DNA from: a virus
Length of the DNA stretch: 27,671 nt
Direction: 5' to 3' (one strand)
IMG/VR virus record: IMGVR_UViG_3300045996_000338
Coordinates: 1-27,671 of that record
In this document: positions 1 to 9,900 of the stretch, piece after piece
How the letters are laid out: the number at the start of each line of letters is the position of its first letter
How positions within the stretch are numbered: position 1 is the first letter of the stretch
Made by a program: the position numbers and the translations under genes
The notes under the pieces: model-generated
Seen by the model: the letters and a program-made list of their open reading frames with translations, nothing else
Databases searched by the model: none
Told to the model about the DNA's origin: nothing

Positions 1-1
1 T

Positions 2-2800
2 TTACCTACTACATTAGTGGGTGGGACTGTATCGGGTTTCAGAGATAGTGGTGGCCGAATTAGAGGGGTTGGGGATGCTACTACAAGAGACGTTCTATTT
101 GGTACTACTCGTGGAGCATTAGGGGCAGGATTAAATAGGTTCCAACAACTCGGGCCAGTGAAAGGAATAGGGGCTATAGGTGCGGTAGTTGGTGGATTAG
201 CCCTATTAGATAAAGCAGCTACGTCTACAGATGCGACAACGAAACAAACAATAGCTTCTGTACTTCAACTAGGTGGAGCTATAGGTTTAGCTATACCCGG
301 ATTCCAAGCGTTCGGAGCAGCAGCTATTGGTGCGGGTACATTGCTCTCATTATTCGGTAACGAAGCAGCGGAAGCAGAGAAAGATGTTAAGGCTTCAGCC
401 GTAGCTATCTATGACACCCTGCAAACACTAAATAGATCACAGGCAGATGTTGAAACGTTTACTAAGGCTCAAAGAGACGCTTCTAGAGATATAGATCGTA
501 TAATAAAAACAGGTAAGACGGATGAGCAGGCTAAAATTGCTCAAACTGATGCTACAAATAGATTCGTAACTGCTACACTATCATTGGCTAGTGCGAACAA
601 GGCTGTTTCTGACTCTTTCGATGATCTTTTACTTAAGCTAGATAGTATTGGCGGTAGCTACGCTGAATATAAAAACATCATTGGCAATGCTGCGAGAGGA
701 CCAAATAACGCTGTAGTCCAAAGATTATCCGCAGAAATTGCTACAGAGATTCTTCGCGCAACAGGTACACCGCTCTATCTTCCAGAGGGTCAGCGAAGAC
801 CTATACCTACGGGGGAATTTAAGGTTCCTCCTTTAGAGCTATCTGTTAACGCTGAGAAAATTTTATCTCAGCATATATTTGACGAGGGGGGCCAGTATGG
901 ACAAGTTAGAACGCTAACTCCCGAAAATATTGGTAAACTTATTGATGTGGATACGGGTAAGTTTAACTTTGATGTTCTTCCTTCCCAAGAAAACTTATTA
1001 AAGCTGTCATCCGTTATACAACAGCTAGCTACTGATCCACTAGATTTTAACCAGACTCAGATTGATACCCTACAACGAACCGTTCAAGATTTCTTAGTAG
1101 CTAACTCAACCTTTTATGCTATACAAACTACACTATTGACGGATCAGGCTCGTATCCAAGCATTAGGATCGATTGGTGCCCTGAGAGGGGAAGATTTGAA
1201 AAATGCTACTCTTCGAAATCAACTAGGAATACAGCTACAAAGCCTATTAGGTAATGCAGATGCTCCTAGAACACCCCAAGACCGAGCCGCTTTAGGTCCA
1301 CAAGCTACCTATGACGTTCGGGTAGGCATTGATCAGGAACAAGTACGTGATTTAATTAAGGAAATTACAGAAACAGCCGATGGTGAGATAAACATAAAGG
1401 CTTTTGATGGTGATGAATTAGAGAAGGTAGGAGAAACCCTTCTTAGACTAAAGGAAATATTCCCAGAGATAAGCGCGCAAGGGGAGCAAGCTTTGCAGAG
1501 GGGAATTATTGAAATGCTTCTAGAGGGTGGAGTTGAAGCTCAAACTTTAGAGGAAGAATTAGGGCATATACCGGGTGTATTGGAAGCTATATCTGACGAA
1601 GCAGCAGAAGCAGCAGAAGAGCTTAAAAAGGCGTTCCAAGGAGCAAGGGACGAAGCATTAAATTCTTTGGCTCAACGAAATGCTGCACTTCAAGCGGGTG
1701 AAAATAGTGGTCAATATGAAGACAACGCTGCTGGATTAGCAGCACTAAAGGATCAAAGCCAGCAAGCGTATGATTCTCAAATAGCATTGATTAATGCTAT
1801 TGAGGGATTAAATTCTAAGGCTCTACCTGAACTACAGGCTCAATTAGCTAATGTTGTTGGTATGGAAAACGCTACTATTCTTTCAAGTGATCAGCTATCA
1901 GCAGCGTTTATTAACAATGCATTAGATGCCGGGGTTAGTGCTGAGGGTATCGTAAAACTACAAGGAAAACTATTAACTCTTATCGATGTTATGGATCGAA
2001 TTTCTAAACTTAGAGTTAAGTTTACAATTAAGGGTGAAGTTTTCACAGATGTATCGCAGCATATTGCGGCTTTGAAAATCTATCAAAAAGCTACAGCAGC
2101 GGCTCTTAAGAATAATCCTTTCATTGGCCCTACAACCGGAGGCGTTACATCATCCGCTTTTAAAGAATTAAATGAGGCGATTGCTGAGTTAGAGGGTCTA
2201 AGTGGAGAGCTAGATAATCTTACTGGTGGGATAAATAAGACAATAGGCTCTGGTACTGGCTCTAGCTTTGGGCAGTTACCTAAAAGTGGTAGCGGCAGCA
2301 GTGCTGCTTCAAAGGCTAGTGGGCCAGATGTATCAACACTTGATCTTCCAGAAGAGATTGCTAACGCTATGAACAGAGCAGCACTTATTCAGGAAGCTAT
2401 TAAGAGAGCGAAAGAGCTACAGGCAAAGATTCCGGGTGCAAGTAAGGAAGCACAGAATGACATTGTTGAGTTGCTACATGGTACTCAGCACATTCTAGAG
2501 GTTAGAGGCGTTAAGGATGACTTGCTACGAAAGGCTCTTGAAGAGCTAGCCGAAATCGAAAGAAAGAGACTAGAGTTTGAAACAAAAGCTGACACGATCC
2601 GACGAATTAGAGTTGGTGCAGGAAGCTTTGCAGCTATTGCTAACGTTCCAGTAAACACTAAGACAGGAGTTTCATTAGGTGGCGCAGAAGGTCCAATCAA
2701 TATTTCATTGAACCTTAACGGTACTGTACTAACTCCTGCACAGTTAGCACAATTCGCTGATCTTGTGGCATCAGCACTAAAGAGACAGCTAGCTAGCTAA
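2..2800 (+). CDS. Tape measure protein, C-terminal part (5' end outside window)
   Basis: The reading frame is open from the first bases, so the gene begins upstream; the GTG at 17 is probably internal. The visible part is 932 residues. The tape measure runs through the tail tube, sets tail length and is ejected with the DNA. Evidence: great length, Ala/Gly-rich hydrophobic stretches near the visible N-terminus (around residues 50-115, membrane-helix-like), long Ala/Glu/Lys/Leu-rich probable coiled coils (about 520-620 and 780-870), and a Ser/Gly-rich linker near 755-780. The C-terminal tail has the NLNGTVLTPAQLAQFADLV pattern often seen at the end of siphovirus tape measures. It sits directly before a Dit-like gene, the canonical order. 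The stop codon overlaps the AAGGAGGT ribosome-binding site of the next gene. I see no peptidase domain in the visible part. Confidence 0.85.
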   Translation, partial: LPTTLVGGTVSGFRDSGGRIRGVGDATTRDVLFGTTRGALGAGLNRFQQLGPVKGIGAIGAVVGGLALLDKAATSTDATTKQTIASVLQLGGAIGLAIPGFQAFGAAAIGAGTLLSLFGNEAAEAEKDVKASAVAIYDTLQTLNRSQADVETFTKAQRDASRDIDRIIKTGKTDEQAKIAQTDATNRFVTATLSLASANKAVSDSFDDLLLKLDSIGGSYAEYKNIIGNAARGPNNAVVQRLSAEIATEILRATGTPLYLPEGQRRPIPTGEFKVPPLELSVNAEKILSQHIFDEGGQYGQVRTLTPENIGKLIDVDTGKFNFDVLPSQENLLKLSSVIQQLATDPLDFNQTQIDTLQRTVQDFLVANSTFYAIQTTLLTDQARIQALGSIGALRGEDLKNATLRNQLGIQLQSLLGNADAPRTPQDRAALGPQATYDVRVGIDQEQVRDLIKEITETADGEINIKAFDGDELEKVGETLLRLKEIFPEISAQGEQALQRGIIEMLLEGGVEAQTLEEELGHIPGVLEAISDEAAEAAEELKKAFQGARDEALNSLAQRNAALQAGENSGQYEDNAAGLAALKDQSQQAYDSQIALINAIEGLNSKALPELQAQLANVVGMENATILSSDQLSAAFINNALDAGVSAEGIVKLQGKLLTLIDVMDRISKLRVKFTIKGEVFTDVSQHIAALKIYQKATAAALKNNPFIGPTTGGVTSSAFKELNEAIAELEGLSGELDNLTGGINKTIGSGTGSSFGQLPKSGSGSSAASKASGPDVSTLDLPEEIANAMNRAALIQEAIKRAKELQAKIPGASKEAQNDIVELLHGTQHILEVRGVKDDLLRKALEELAEIERKRLEFETKADTIRRIRVGAGSFAAIANVPVNTKTGVSLGGAEGPINISLNLNGTVLTPAQLAQFADLVASALKRQLAS

Positions 2801-2810
2801 GGAGGTAACG

Positions 2811-3563
2811 ATGCCACTAGGTCCAGCACAACAATATTTAGCAAATTATAACTCATTCACCTTACCGGGTTATGTCCAGCAGGAAGAGCTAGAAAATACA
2901 TCTAATATCGCTGGTCATAATGCTCCTTATGCTGACGGATCAGAGTCAGAGTATACAGGGCTACAGAATAAGTTGCTAGCTCTCACACTAAAGGTGTGGG
3001 AGCCTGATTATTTGTCCTGTAAAAATGAAGTACAAAAGGCCGCAACAATAGTTAGAAGTAAGAAAGATAGCTTCGCACCTTTGTATGTCCATTATTCAGA
3101 TAGATACTATGAAGCCATGACTCGGGATATCAAAGTAAGCAAGACCGCAGGAACGTCTGTAAGGACGCTAGATTACACAGTTAACTTTGAGTGCCGCCCT
3201 TGGCTTACAAGCGTGTCTGGACACACTCTGACGGGCACAGGGACGATTGACACAGACTCCGTTGGCCGGACTATCGATAATGGTGGCTGGACACCGACAA
3301 TTATCACGGTGACAGGCACAAATGTAACGATTTCTGGTTACACAGCTACGGGAGATTTCGCAGGATATATCAGCATATCTGGTGCTGTCTCAGGGTTAGT
3401 AATTAACTCTGAGGATTATTCTGCGGAAATCGGGGGCATAAATAAAAATAATGTAATGCTATGGACAGACTACAGAATGTATGTGGGTCCGGGTAAGACG
3501 TATTTCACTAGTACAGGGGCATCTTCTGTATCTATATTCTATAGAGATAGGTGGTATTTGTAA
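2811..3563 (+). CDS. Distal tail (Dit-like) protein, first copy
   Basis: 250 residues, ATG start 4 nt after a perfect AAGGAGGT site. Dit proteins form the ring at the tail tip that joins the tube to the Tal hub and adhesins. The call rests on position right after the tape measure, on length, and on architecture: an N-terminal half with Y-N-S/G-Y-x-L-P-G-F/Y, a W-E-P-D/N-Y motif and a V-N/D-F-E-C-R/K-P-W strand typical of tail-ring beta barrels. A C-terminal beta-sandwich follows (T-G-T-N-V-T-I-S-G-Y, Y-V-G-P-G) and ends in Y-R-D-R-W-Y-L. A clear paralogue forms the last ~245 residues of the protein encoded at 6964-11301, also ending Y-R-D-R-W-Y-L. The stop codon overlaps the next start (TAATG). 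The family call is from context and pattern; no search was run. Confidence 0.7.
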   Translation: MPLGPAQQYLANYNSFTLPGYVQQEELENTSNIAGHNAPYADGSESEYTGLQNKLLALTLKVWEPDYLSCKNEVQKAATIVRSKKDSFAPLYVHYSDRYYEAMTRDIKVSKTAGTSVRTLDYTVNFECRPWLTSVSGHTLTGTGTIDTDSVGRTIDNGGWTPTIITVTGTNVTISGYTATGDFAGYISISGAVSGLVINSEDYSAEIGGINKNNVMLWTDYRMYVGPGKTYFTSTGASSVSIFYRDRWYL

Positions 3564-5020
3564 TGGTAGAGCAGTACGAGAATAACTACTCAACACAACT
3601 TAATGGAGCTATCGATTCAGACGATACAACCATCGTAGTTGATGCTGCCCCTGTTACTATGACAGGTAGCTTTAGGATTAAGATCGACAATGAGTTAATT
3701 CTCGTAGGTTCTGTATCAGGTACATCATTTACAGGCTGCACAAGGGGTGTAGAAGGTACTACAGCGGCCTCTCATAGCGATAACGCTATCGTTAAGCATG
3801 TATTAACTGCGGATGCTTTAGAAAATATTATTTCTGAAACTGTCTCAGGTATACCAGTTACAACCCTTGGTTATAACACAGTAGGGGCTTCTACTCTTAG
3901 CCCCGGTGCAGATAATAGGGGACAAGCAAAGAAAGTAACTATTACACAGGCTGGTACCATATTAGGTGTATCTGGATATTTTAAAATGGTAGGAGGTCCG
4001 GGTACGGGAGCGTTATGGGGAGCCGTATATACAGATAATGCGGGAGTACCGCATAAACCTATGGGCGGGGCTTATACCCAATATAGACAGGTCATTTTAG
4101 ATGCTAATGAAGATTTAGGGTGGTTCCATATACCTGTAAATGTTCATGTTGATTCGGCTACTGATGTGTGGATTGTAGTTGGTAATGCATATCAAGCAGG
4201 GTTTTTACGTTTAACATATGACGCTAGTGGTACTGACTATGAAATAACTTTCAGTCAATTGCCTTGGCTAGCGGAAGTTGGTATGAGTGGAGGGTATGCT
4301 ACAGCTTCCTCAACTACTCGTAAGCACTCAATTCGTGCGCATTTTCTACCCGATGGAGTCGCACCTTCCCCAACTGATCCTATTGATATAGTGTTTGGTA
4401 CACCAGATACAGCATATGAATTTGATACTACTAGCCTAACAGGTTTAACAAGCCTATCCACTACACCAGATGTAATGAATGCAAATACTACAGTACCACA
4501 TCATCTATATATTAATGACAATGCGGGTACAGGTGGAGCAACACAGCTTGTAGGACTTTATGCATCAAAAAGCCCCCCATTTACAGCCATTTGTAAAGTA
4601 GGCGACGCAACTACCTATACCGATTATAACTGGTTTGGTATGTTTTGTGGTGTAGCAACACCGGGCAAAATGTTAGCTGCGGGAGTTGCTTATGATAGTG
4701 GTGTAGCACTTAGGACCGTTAGAATTAATAGCCCTACGGATGGATCAGGAACAGTCGGTAATGCCGTAAGAAATGCTCCCTTTTTAATTGATGTTAATAA
4801 TTCCTATTTCTGTGTACGGGCTGCTTCTAGTACAGACGTTAGCATATATTGGAGTAGAAGTGGGTATATCTGGTATCCAATTGTTCTCAATGATAATAAT
4901 ACGATGACAGTGGGTTCAGTAGGTCTGTATATTCTTTCAAATAATACAACAGCGCCCGGTATGAGTGCTGCATTTGATTATTTAAGAATTTGGGATTCAA
5001 CCCTAACTATAGTAACTTAA
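3563..5020 (+). CDS. Tail adhesin with shared N-terminal beta domain and lectin-like C-terminus
   Basis: 485 residues from the ATG at 3563, which overlaps the previous stop (TAATG); an in-frame GTG at 3551 lies inside the previous gene and is less likely. Residues 1-90 are a small beta domain (A-I-D-x-D-D-T-T, I-D-N-E-L-I-L-V-G, T-R-G-V-E-G-T-x-A-A-S-H) that recurs at the start of the next two genes. By hand count about 60 of 86 residues are identical to the copy at 6076. This domain type is common as a mounting unit in phage tail proteins. A middle domain (about 105-260) is followed by a concanavalin-like beta domain (about 275-485) with Y-W-S-R-S-G-Y-x-W-Y-P. Likely a host-surface-binding tail-tip protein; the ligand is unknown. 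Confidence 0.6.
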   Translation: MVEQYENNYSTQLNGAIDSDDTTIVVDAAPVTMTGSFRIKIDNELILVGSVSGTSFTGCTRGVEGTTAASHSDNAIVKHVLTADALENIISETVSGIPVTTLGYNTVGASTLSPGADNRGQAKKVTITQAGTILGVSGYFKMVGGPGTGALWGAVYTDNAGVPHKPMGGAYTQYRQVILDANEDLGWFHIPVNVHVDSATDVWIVVGNAYQAGFLRLTYDASGTDYEITFSQLPWLAEVGMSGGYATASSTTRKHSIRAHFLPDGVAPSPTDPIDIVFGTPDTAYEFDTTSLTGLTSLSTTPDVMNANTTVPHHLYINDNAGTGGATQLVGLYASKSPPFTAICKVGDATTYTDYNWFGMFCGVATPGKMLAAGVAYDSGVALRTVRINSPTDGSGTVGNAVRNAPFLIDVNNSYFCVRAASSTDVSIYWSRSGYIWYPIVLNDNNTMTVGSVGLYILSNNTTAPGMSAAFDYLRIWDSTLTIVT

Positions 5021-5035
5021 ACTAAGGGGAATAAA

Positions 5036-6058
5036 ATGGTAGAGGTATTTTCAAATGATTATCATACGACTCTAAGTGCAGGAATAGATGATGATGATAC
5101 TACATTAATTGTAGCGTCAGTTACAGGTCGTCCCACAGGGGGAGAATTTCGTATCATCATTGATCCTGAAACTGCGTCCGCAGAAATATGTACTGTAACA
5201 AGTGTATCGACTAATACCTTTACAGTAACTAGAGCTAGTGAAGCTGTCGCTGGCGTTCAAACTGCCTTTGCTCATAACTCTGGTGCCGTAGTTTCTCATG
5301 TAATAACTGCGGGAAGTTTATCACGAGCAAATCCAAGTTTATTATACTCTGTTAAAACCAGTGTAGATACCCCTGATGATGAGTTTAATTCAACAACTAT
5401 TGATGCTAAGTGGACAGTTGTATCAGGTACGGCAGGAACAGCAAGTCTATTCGGTAATGCTGGTGGGGCTACAAATGCGGTTTATGATCTATCTACTAGG
5501 CCCGGTTGGATGCTTATGCAAACAGGTACTACAACGGGTAACACTGTTCAATTAAGACAAGATTATACTATACCTGATGGCAGTAGCATAGTAGTAGCTT
5601 TAGCTATTGCTTCTCCGTCACAAGATGCAAGTCCCGGCCCCGGTTGGGCAGATAATGAATTACAAGTTGGTATTACTCTAAATACAGATGATACAGGGGC
5701 CACTGCGGGAGCAGCAGGAATTGATTTTTATGCCATGGAAGTAGATGCAAACTCTACTGATGTTCAAGTTGTAGGCAGAGGTATGACTTCTGGGGGCACT
5801 AGTATATCTACGATTTGGCGTCCTATTGGTACTATGATTTATTTACGTATAGCTAGAACAGGTTTAGTTTATTACCCTTATTTTTCTATGGATGGATTTA
5901 CATGGGCACCGATGGATGATGTTACTTTTGCATCAGCACTTACAAATATTTGGATATTCCATAGAAACGTAGCTACACAGGGAACACCTACAGGAGTTAC
6001 AGCATGGGCTTGGGTAAGATTAGGCAGTAATAATATCGATCCTTGGATATGGGCTTAA
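5036..6058 (+). CDS. Tail adhesin, second paralogue, concanavalin-like head
   Basis: 340 residues, ATG preceded by AAGGGGA. Residues 1-95 are the second and most divergent copy of the shared base domain (D-D-D-D-T-T-L, F-R-I-I-I-D, V-T-R-A-S-E, A-H-N-S-G-A-V-V-S-H-V-I-T-A-G). The rest (about 110-340) begins D-D-E-F-N-S-T-T-I-D-A-K-W and contains S-M-D-G-F-T-W-A-P. Both are hallmarks of the concanavalin-like lectin/glucanase jelly roll seen in many phage and bacterial surface proteins. No catalytic glutamate pair is obvious, so binding is more likely than hydrolysis. It lies 15 nt after the preceding paralogue, which suggests co-expression as interchangeable receptor-binding units. Confidence 0.6.
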   Translation: MVEVFSNDYHTTLSAGIDDDDTTLIVASVTGRPTGGEFRIIIDPETASAEICTVTSVSTNTFTVTRASEAVAGVQTAFAHNSGAVVSHVITAGSLSRANPSLLYSVKTSVDTPDDEFNSTTIDAKWTVVSGTAGTASLFGNAGGATNAVYDLSTRPGWMLMQTGTTTGNTVQLRQDYTIPDGSSIVVALAIASPSQDASPGPGWADNELQVGITLNTDDTGATAGAAGIDFYAMEVDANSTDVQVVGRGMTSGGTSISTIWRPIGTMIYLRIARTGLVYYPYFSMDGFTWAPMDDVTFASALTNIWIFHRNVATQGTPTGVTAWAWVRLGSNNIDPWIWA

Positions 6059-6075
6059 GTTAATTAGGAGAAATT

Positions 6076-6912
6076 ATGGCGGATCAATTTGAGAATAACT
6101 ACATAACACAACTTAATGGGGCCATCGATGCTGATGACACTACGCTAACTGTAGATGCTGCGCCATCAAGTATGACAGGTACTTTTCGTGTTCTTATTGA
6201 TAATGAATTAATACTTGTGGGAGCAGTCTCAGGGTTAACTCTTACGGGTTGTACAAGAGGTATAGAGGGTACTGTCGCCGCTAGTCATAACGATAACTCC
6301 ATAGTAACTCACTTACTTACAGCAGGAAGCATACAAACATTAGGAGGAAATACATACCCTGAAATTTATCAGGTAAAATTTGGGGGAACACAGATTTCTT
6401 CTCTAACACTAGATACTGCCCCGCCTAATGGAAGTAGTATTTTAATGTATTGTGATGCATACAATACGGCACATGTAACAGCGATAAGCTCTACTAATAC
6501 TACATGGACTAAACTGACTGATGTATCTGCGGGCGCTTATTATTCTCTATGGATAGGATTAGTATCTGGGGGCGCAGGAGGAACAGCAATTACGTTTACT
6601 CATGTTAACTCTTATCTGTCTGTCTTTGCTATAAACATAGCAGATACATTAACTGGAACACTTGGTACATCAGTATTCGGTGCGCAGAGTACAACTATAA
6701 CAACTCCTGCCGCACCAGCAGAAGGTAATTTAGTAGCTGTTTTTGGTGGCTTAGACAATACAACTTTAACAAACGATATTAGTGTATTAATACCAACATT
6801 AGGTTTTCCTACAGGAACAGTTTCAGGGGTGGTAGGATACTCACTTGGTAATAAAGTAACTGCTCAGTTTACTCCTAACGCGGGGAGATTAGTTATAGCG
6901 GAAATAACATAA
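6076..6912 (+). CDS. Tail adhesin, third paralogue, different beta head
   Basis: 278 residues, ATG after TTAGGAGAAATT. Residues 1-90 are nearly the same as the first paralogue, including I-D-N-E-L-I-L-V-G and T-G-C-T-R-G. The C-terminal ~185 residues are unlike the other two heads. They form an Ala/Thr/Ser-rich beta domain (S-S-T-N-T-T-W-T-K-L, Y-S-L-W-I-G, I-T-F-T-H-V) resembling small beta-sandwich domains common in tail-associated proteins of environmental phages. Same base with a different head argues for recombination at a module boundary near residue 90. The receptor is unknown. Confidence 0.55.
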   Translation: MADQFENNYITQLNGAIDADDTTLTVDAAPSSMTGTFRVLIDNELILVGAVSGLTLTGCTRGIEGTVAASHNDNSIVTHLLTAGSIQTLGGNTYPEIYQVKFGGTQISSLTLDTAPPNGSSILMYCDAYNTAHVTAISSTNTTWTKLTDVSAGAYYSLWIGLVSGGAGGTAITFTHVNSYLSVFAINIADTLTGTLGTSVFGAQSTTITTPAAPAEGNLVAVFGGLDNTTLTNDISVLIPTLGFPTGTVSGVVGYSLGNKVTAQFTPNAGRLVIAEIT

Positions 6913-6917
6913 AAACT

Positions 6918-6951
6918 ATAGGCAATACAATGTCATAGGCAATAACATGCT
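6918..6951 (+). repeat. Two imperfect tandem 17-bp repeats before the giant repeat gene
   Basis: The 10-mer ATAGGCAATA occurs at 6918-6927 and 6935-6944, exactly 17 nt apart, and the following bases also agree in part (13 of 17 by hand count). The pair fills most of the 51-nt gap between the stop at 6912 and the ATG at 6964. It could be a duplicated remnant of a former gene end, or a regulatory site. No promoter is convincing here. Confidence 0.4.
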
Positions 6952-6963
6952 TGGGGTGAAATA

Positions 6964-9900
6964 ATGTTAGGGAATGATCAACTAGGGGATTTTATACTCG
7001 GGGGTGCCGAAGAAGATCAGCCTAGCATTACCTATGGTACAGGACAAGGCCAAGCTACTATTTTTGCAAGTAGTTATTCATTTGGTCAAGCCCAAGCATT
7101 AATACTTGTACTAGGTGTAAATAAGCACGCACAGGCCCAAGGGTTTATTCTTGATCTTAGTCTAACAAGTGTTTTAGGTATATCTGATTCTGTATTAGGG
7201 CGTAGTCTATTAGTAGGACTTGGTTCAGAGTTAGCTCCTATACCCTCTATGGTGGGGCAAGCACAAGCAAGCATTCTCACAGATGATTATCGCTATGTAA
7301 CATTAAATCAAACTCCTTTTGCTTACTTCCCTCTAAATGAACTAAGTGGGACTAACTACGATAATATCATGGGTACCGGAGACGGTACATCAGATGGCGA
7401 TACTATTACTCAGGGTGTTACACACGCCCTAGATAACTCTACAAATAATACTGCTATTACATTTGCTAATAGTGGCTTCTGGTCACGAATTGTAGCCCCG
7501 CTCACAGGTGTTCCGGTAAGTGCGGGTGGAGTAGTAACTGTTACAGGCTGGATTAAATTATCTTCTAGTAACAGTCAGATGTTTTTTGGTTGGAATGTTT
7601 ATGATCTGCATTTCAATGGTACAAATCTAGGATTTAATACTGGTAATAGTGATAACTACGGTTTTAATGCTACTGCCCTAGTTGGCAAATGGGTACATAT
7701 TGCCGCAGTATTTTATCACAACCAAAATTATACAATAGCTAATAAAATCTATATTAATGGTGTTGCACAAACACTGTCAGGTAGCTCTAACACCGGTTTA
7801 TTAACTACTACATTCCATCTTTCAGGTTGGGGAACAAATACAGGGGAATGGGCTAGAGGAACCTCTATGGATGAGGTTGCTCTATTTAATAGAGAATTAA
7901 CATCTACAGAAATTGCAGCACAATACAATGCAGGACAACCTAAAGCCTATGGACAAGCACAGGCAGTAATTGGTGAAGTAATACCTAGCATTTCTACATC
8001 TAAACCGGGTATTGCTCGTTTGGGTATTGCTAGATTAGGTACTGATCATGTTGAAGGGGAAGAGGATACTTCTAAGTATGCTCATGGACAAGCCCAAGCT
8101 AGAATACTTCAAACGTACTATACACATGGACAAAGCCAAGCAGATATCCTACAAACATATCAAGCTTACGGTCAATCACAGGCTAGAATAGGTAATGTTT
8201 ATTCCGTTCATGGACAGAGCCAAGCATTAATTCTTGCTCCCGCTAATGCGCACGGACAAGCGCAAGGTACGATCCTAGCCGTAAGTAATGGCTTGGGTCA
8301 ATCACAGGCTGATATCTTACAAACCTATCAATCTTATGGACAGGCTAATGCAACCATAGCATTAAGACAATACGTTCATGGTCAGAGTCAGGCTTGGATT
8401 AAATCAGTAGTTTATGGGCTTGCTCAGGCTCAGGCACTTATCTTTACGTCAACATGGAAAGTCGCGCAAGCACAAGCCCTATTAATTAATCCTATCTCTT
8501 GGCAATATGGTCAAGCACAGGCTATGGTCTATACAATTTATCTGTATGACTCATTTAGCCGAACAACATCATTAGGTGATCTAGGCTCACCTAATATTGG
8601 TCCTGATTACGAATACGAATCACCACTATTAAAGGTAAACGGCTCTAAATTAGAATTAGAGTCTGACGGAGACGCTGCTAATGTAGATATAGCAAGGGGT
8701 ATGTTTAAAGACCCCTATATTATCCAATTTGAATTTACTTCAAATGACTTTGATTTTTTCTACTTAGAAGTTTCAGACTCACGTTATTTCTACCTATATG
8801 AAAATAATAATAATCCATATATAAGCATCGAAGATGATGATAGTACTACTATATCTTTAGTTAATGATGAAACATACGTATTCAAGGCTTCGCATATTGG
8901 CGGCGTAATGCGTATGAAGGTATGGAATATCCTATCTGTTGAACCAGATTGGATGATTACTCTTTCAGGTTATCCAGATAATAGTAATAGTATTTTCCTA
9001 TATATAGACCCTGATACCGTATCAACTGTTTTAATTGATAACCTTCTTATTCTTACAAGTGGGGAAGGCCAACACCTTAAACAATCTTATGGTCAAGCTA
9101 GAGCATTTGTTAAGGCAAATAGACAAAAATTTGCTCAGGCACAGGCAGATATTCTAAAGAGCGACGGATACGGTCAAGCTAAAGCACAGATCATTCACTT
9201 TGATGCTAATAGAATGGGCCAAGCCCAAGCTATGATTAATCTAAAATTAGCAATAGGACAAGCTAAAGCATATGTTCAGCCTATATTTAGAAGAGTCGCA
9301 CAAGCGCGAGCAAGAATTAAAATACTAGGACAACAAGGATATGGACAAGCAAATGCCTTGATTATGCCTAGATTTAACCAGTTTGCCCAAGCGCAAGCAC
9401 GAATGTTAGGGTTCGATCAAGTAGTACATGGACAAGCCACAGGATTAGTTGACTCAGCTATTAAGGTCAACTCAGGTAATGCACACGCTGTAATTAGTAA
9501 ACGTATTCTTTTTGATACCTTCACCAGAACAACTACAAACGTAATTGGAACACCTGATCTTGGTAGTTATCAATCTTCTGATATAGCTAGTGGAGACGTA
9601 GATGGGTCACAATTAGTAGTTGTATTCCCAACTACATATGACGATGCATGGGCAGATGCAAGAGTACATGCAAGAAATATAATTACTTCTATCGAATTTA
9701 CTAGAAGTGCTACGCATGAAGATAACTACATGGAAATTTACGGGCGTGGAGCCAACGGTGGTGTGGCTATTTGGATATCAAATAACGAAGTTTATATTAA
9801 TAGACAAACCGCTGTTAATAATTCAAGTAGTTCACAAAAGATAGCAGACCTGACTATACTAGCTGGTGTTACATACGTAATGAAGCTGGTAATCGTTGAA

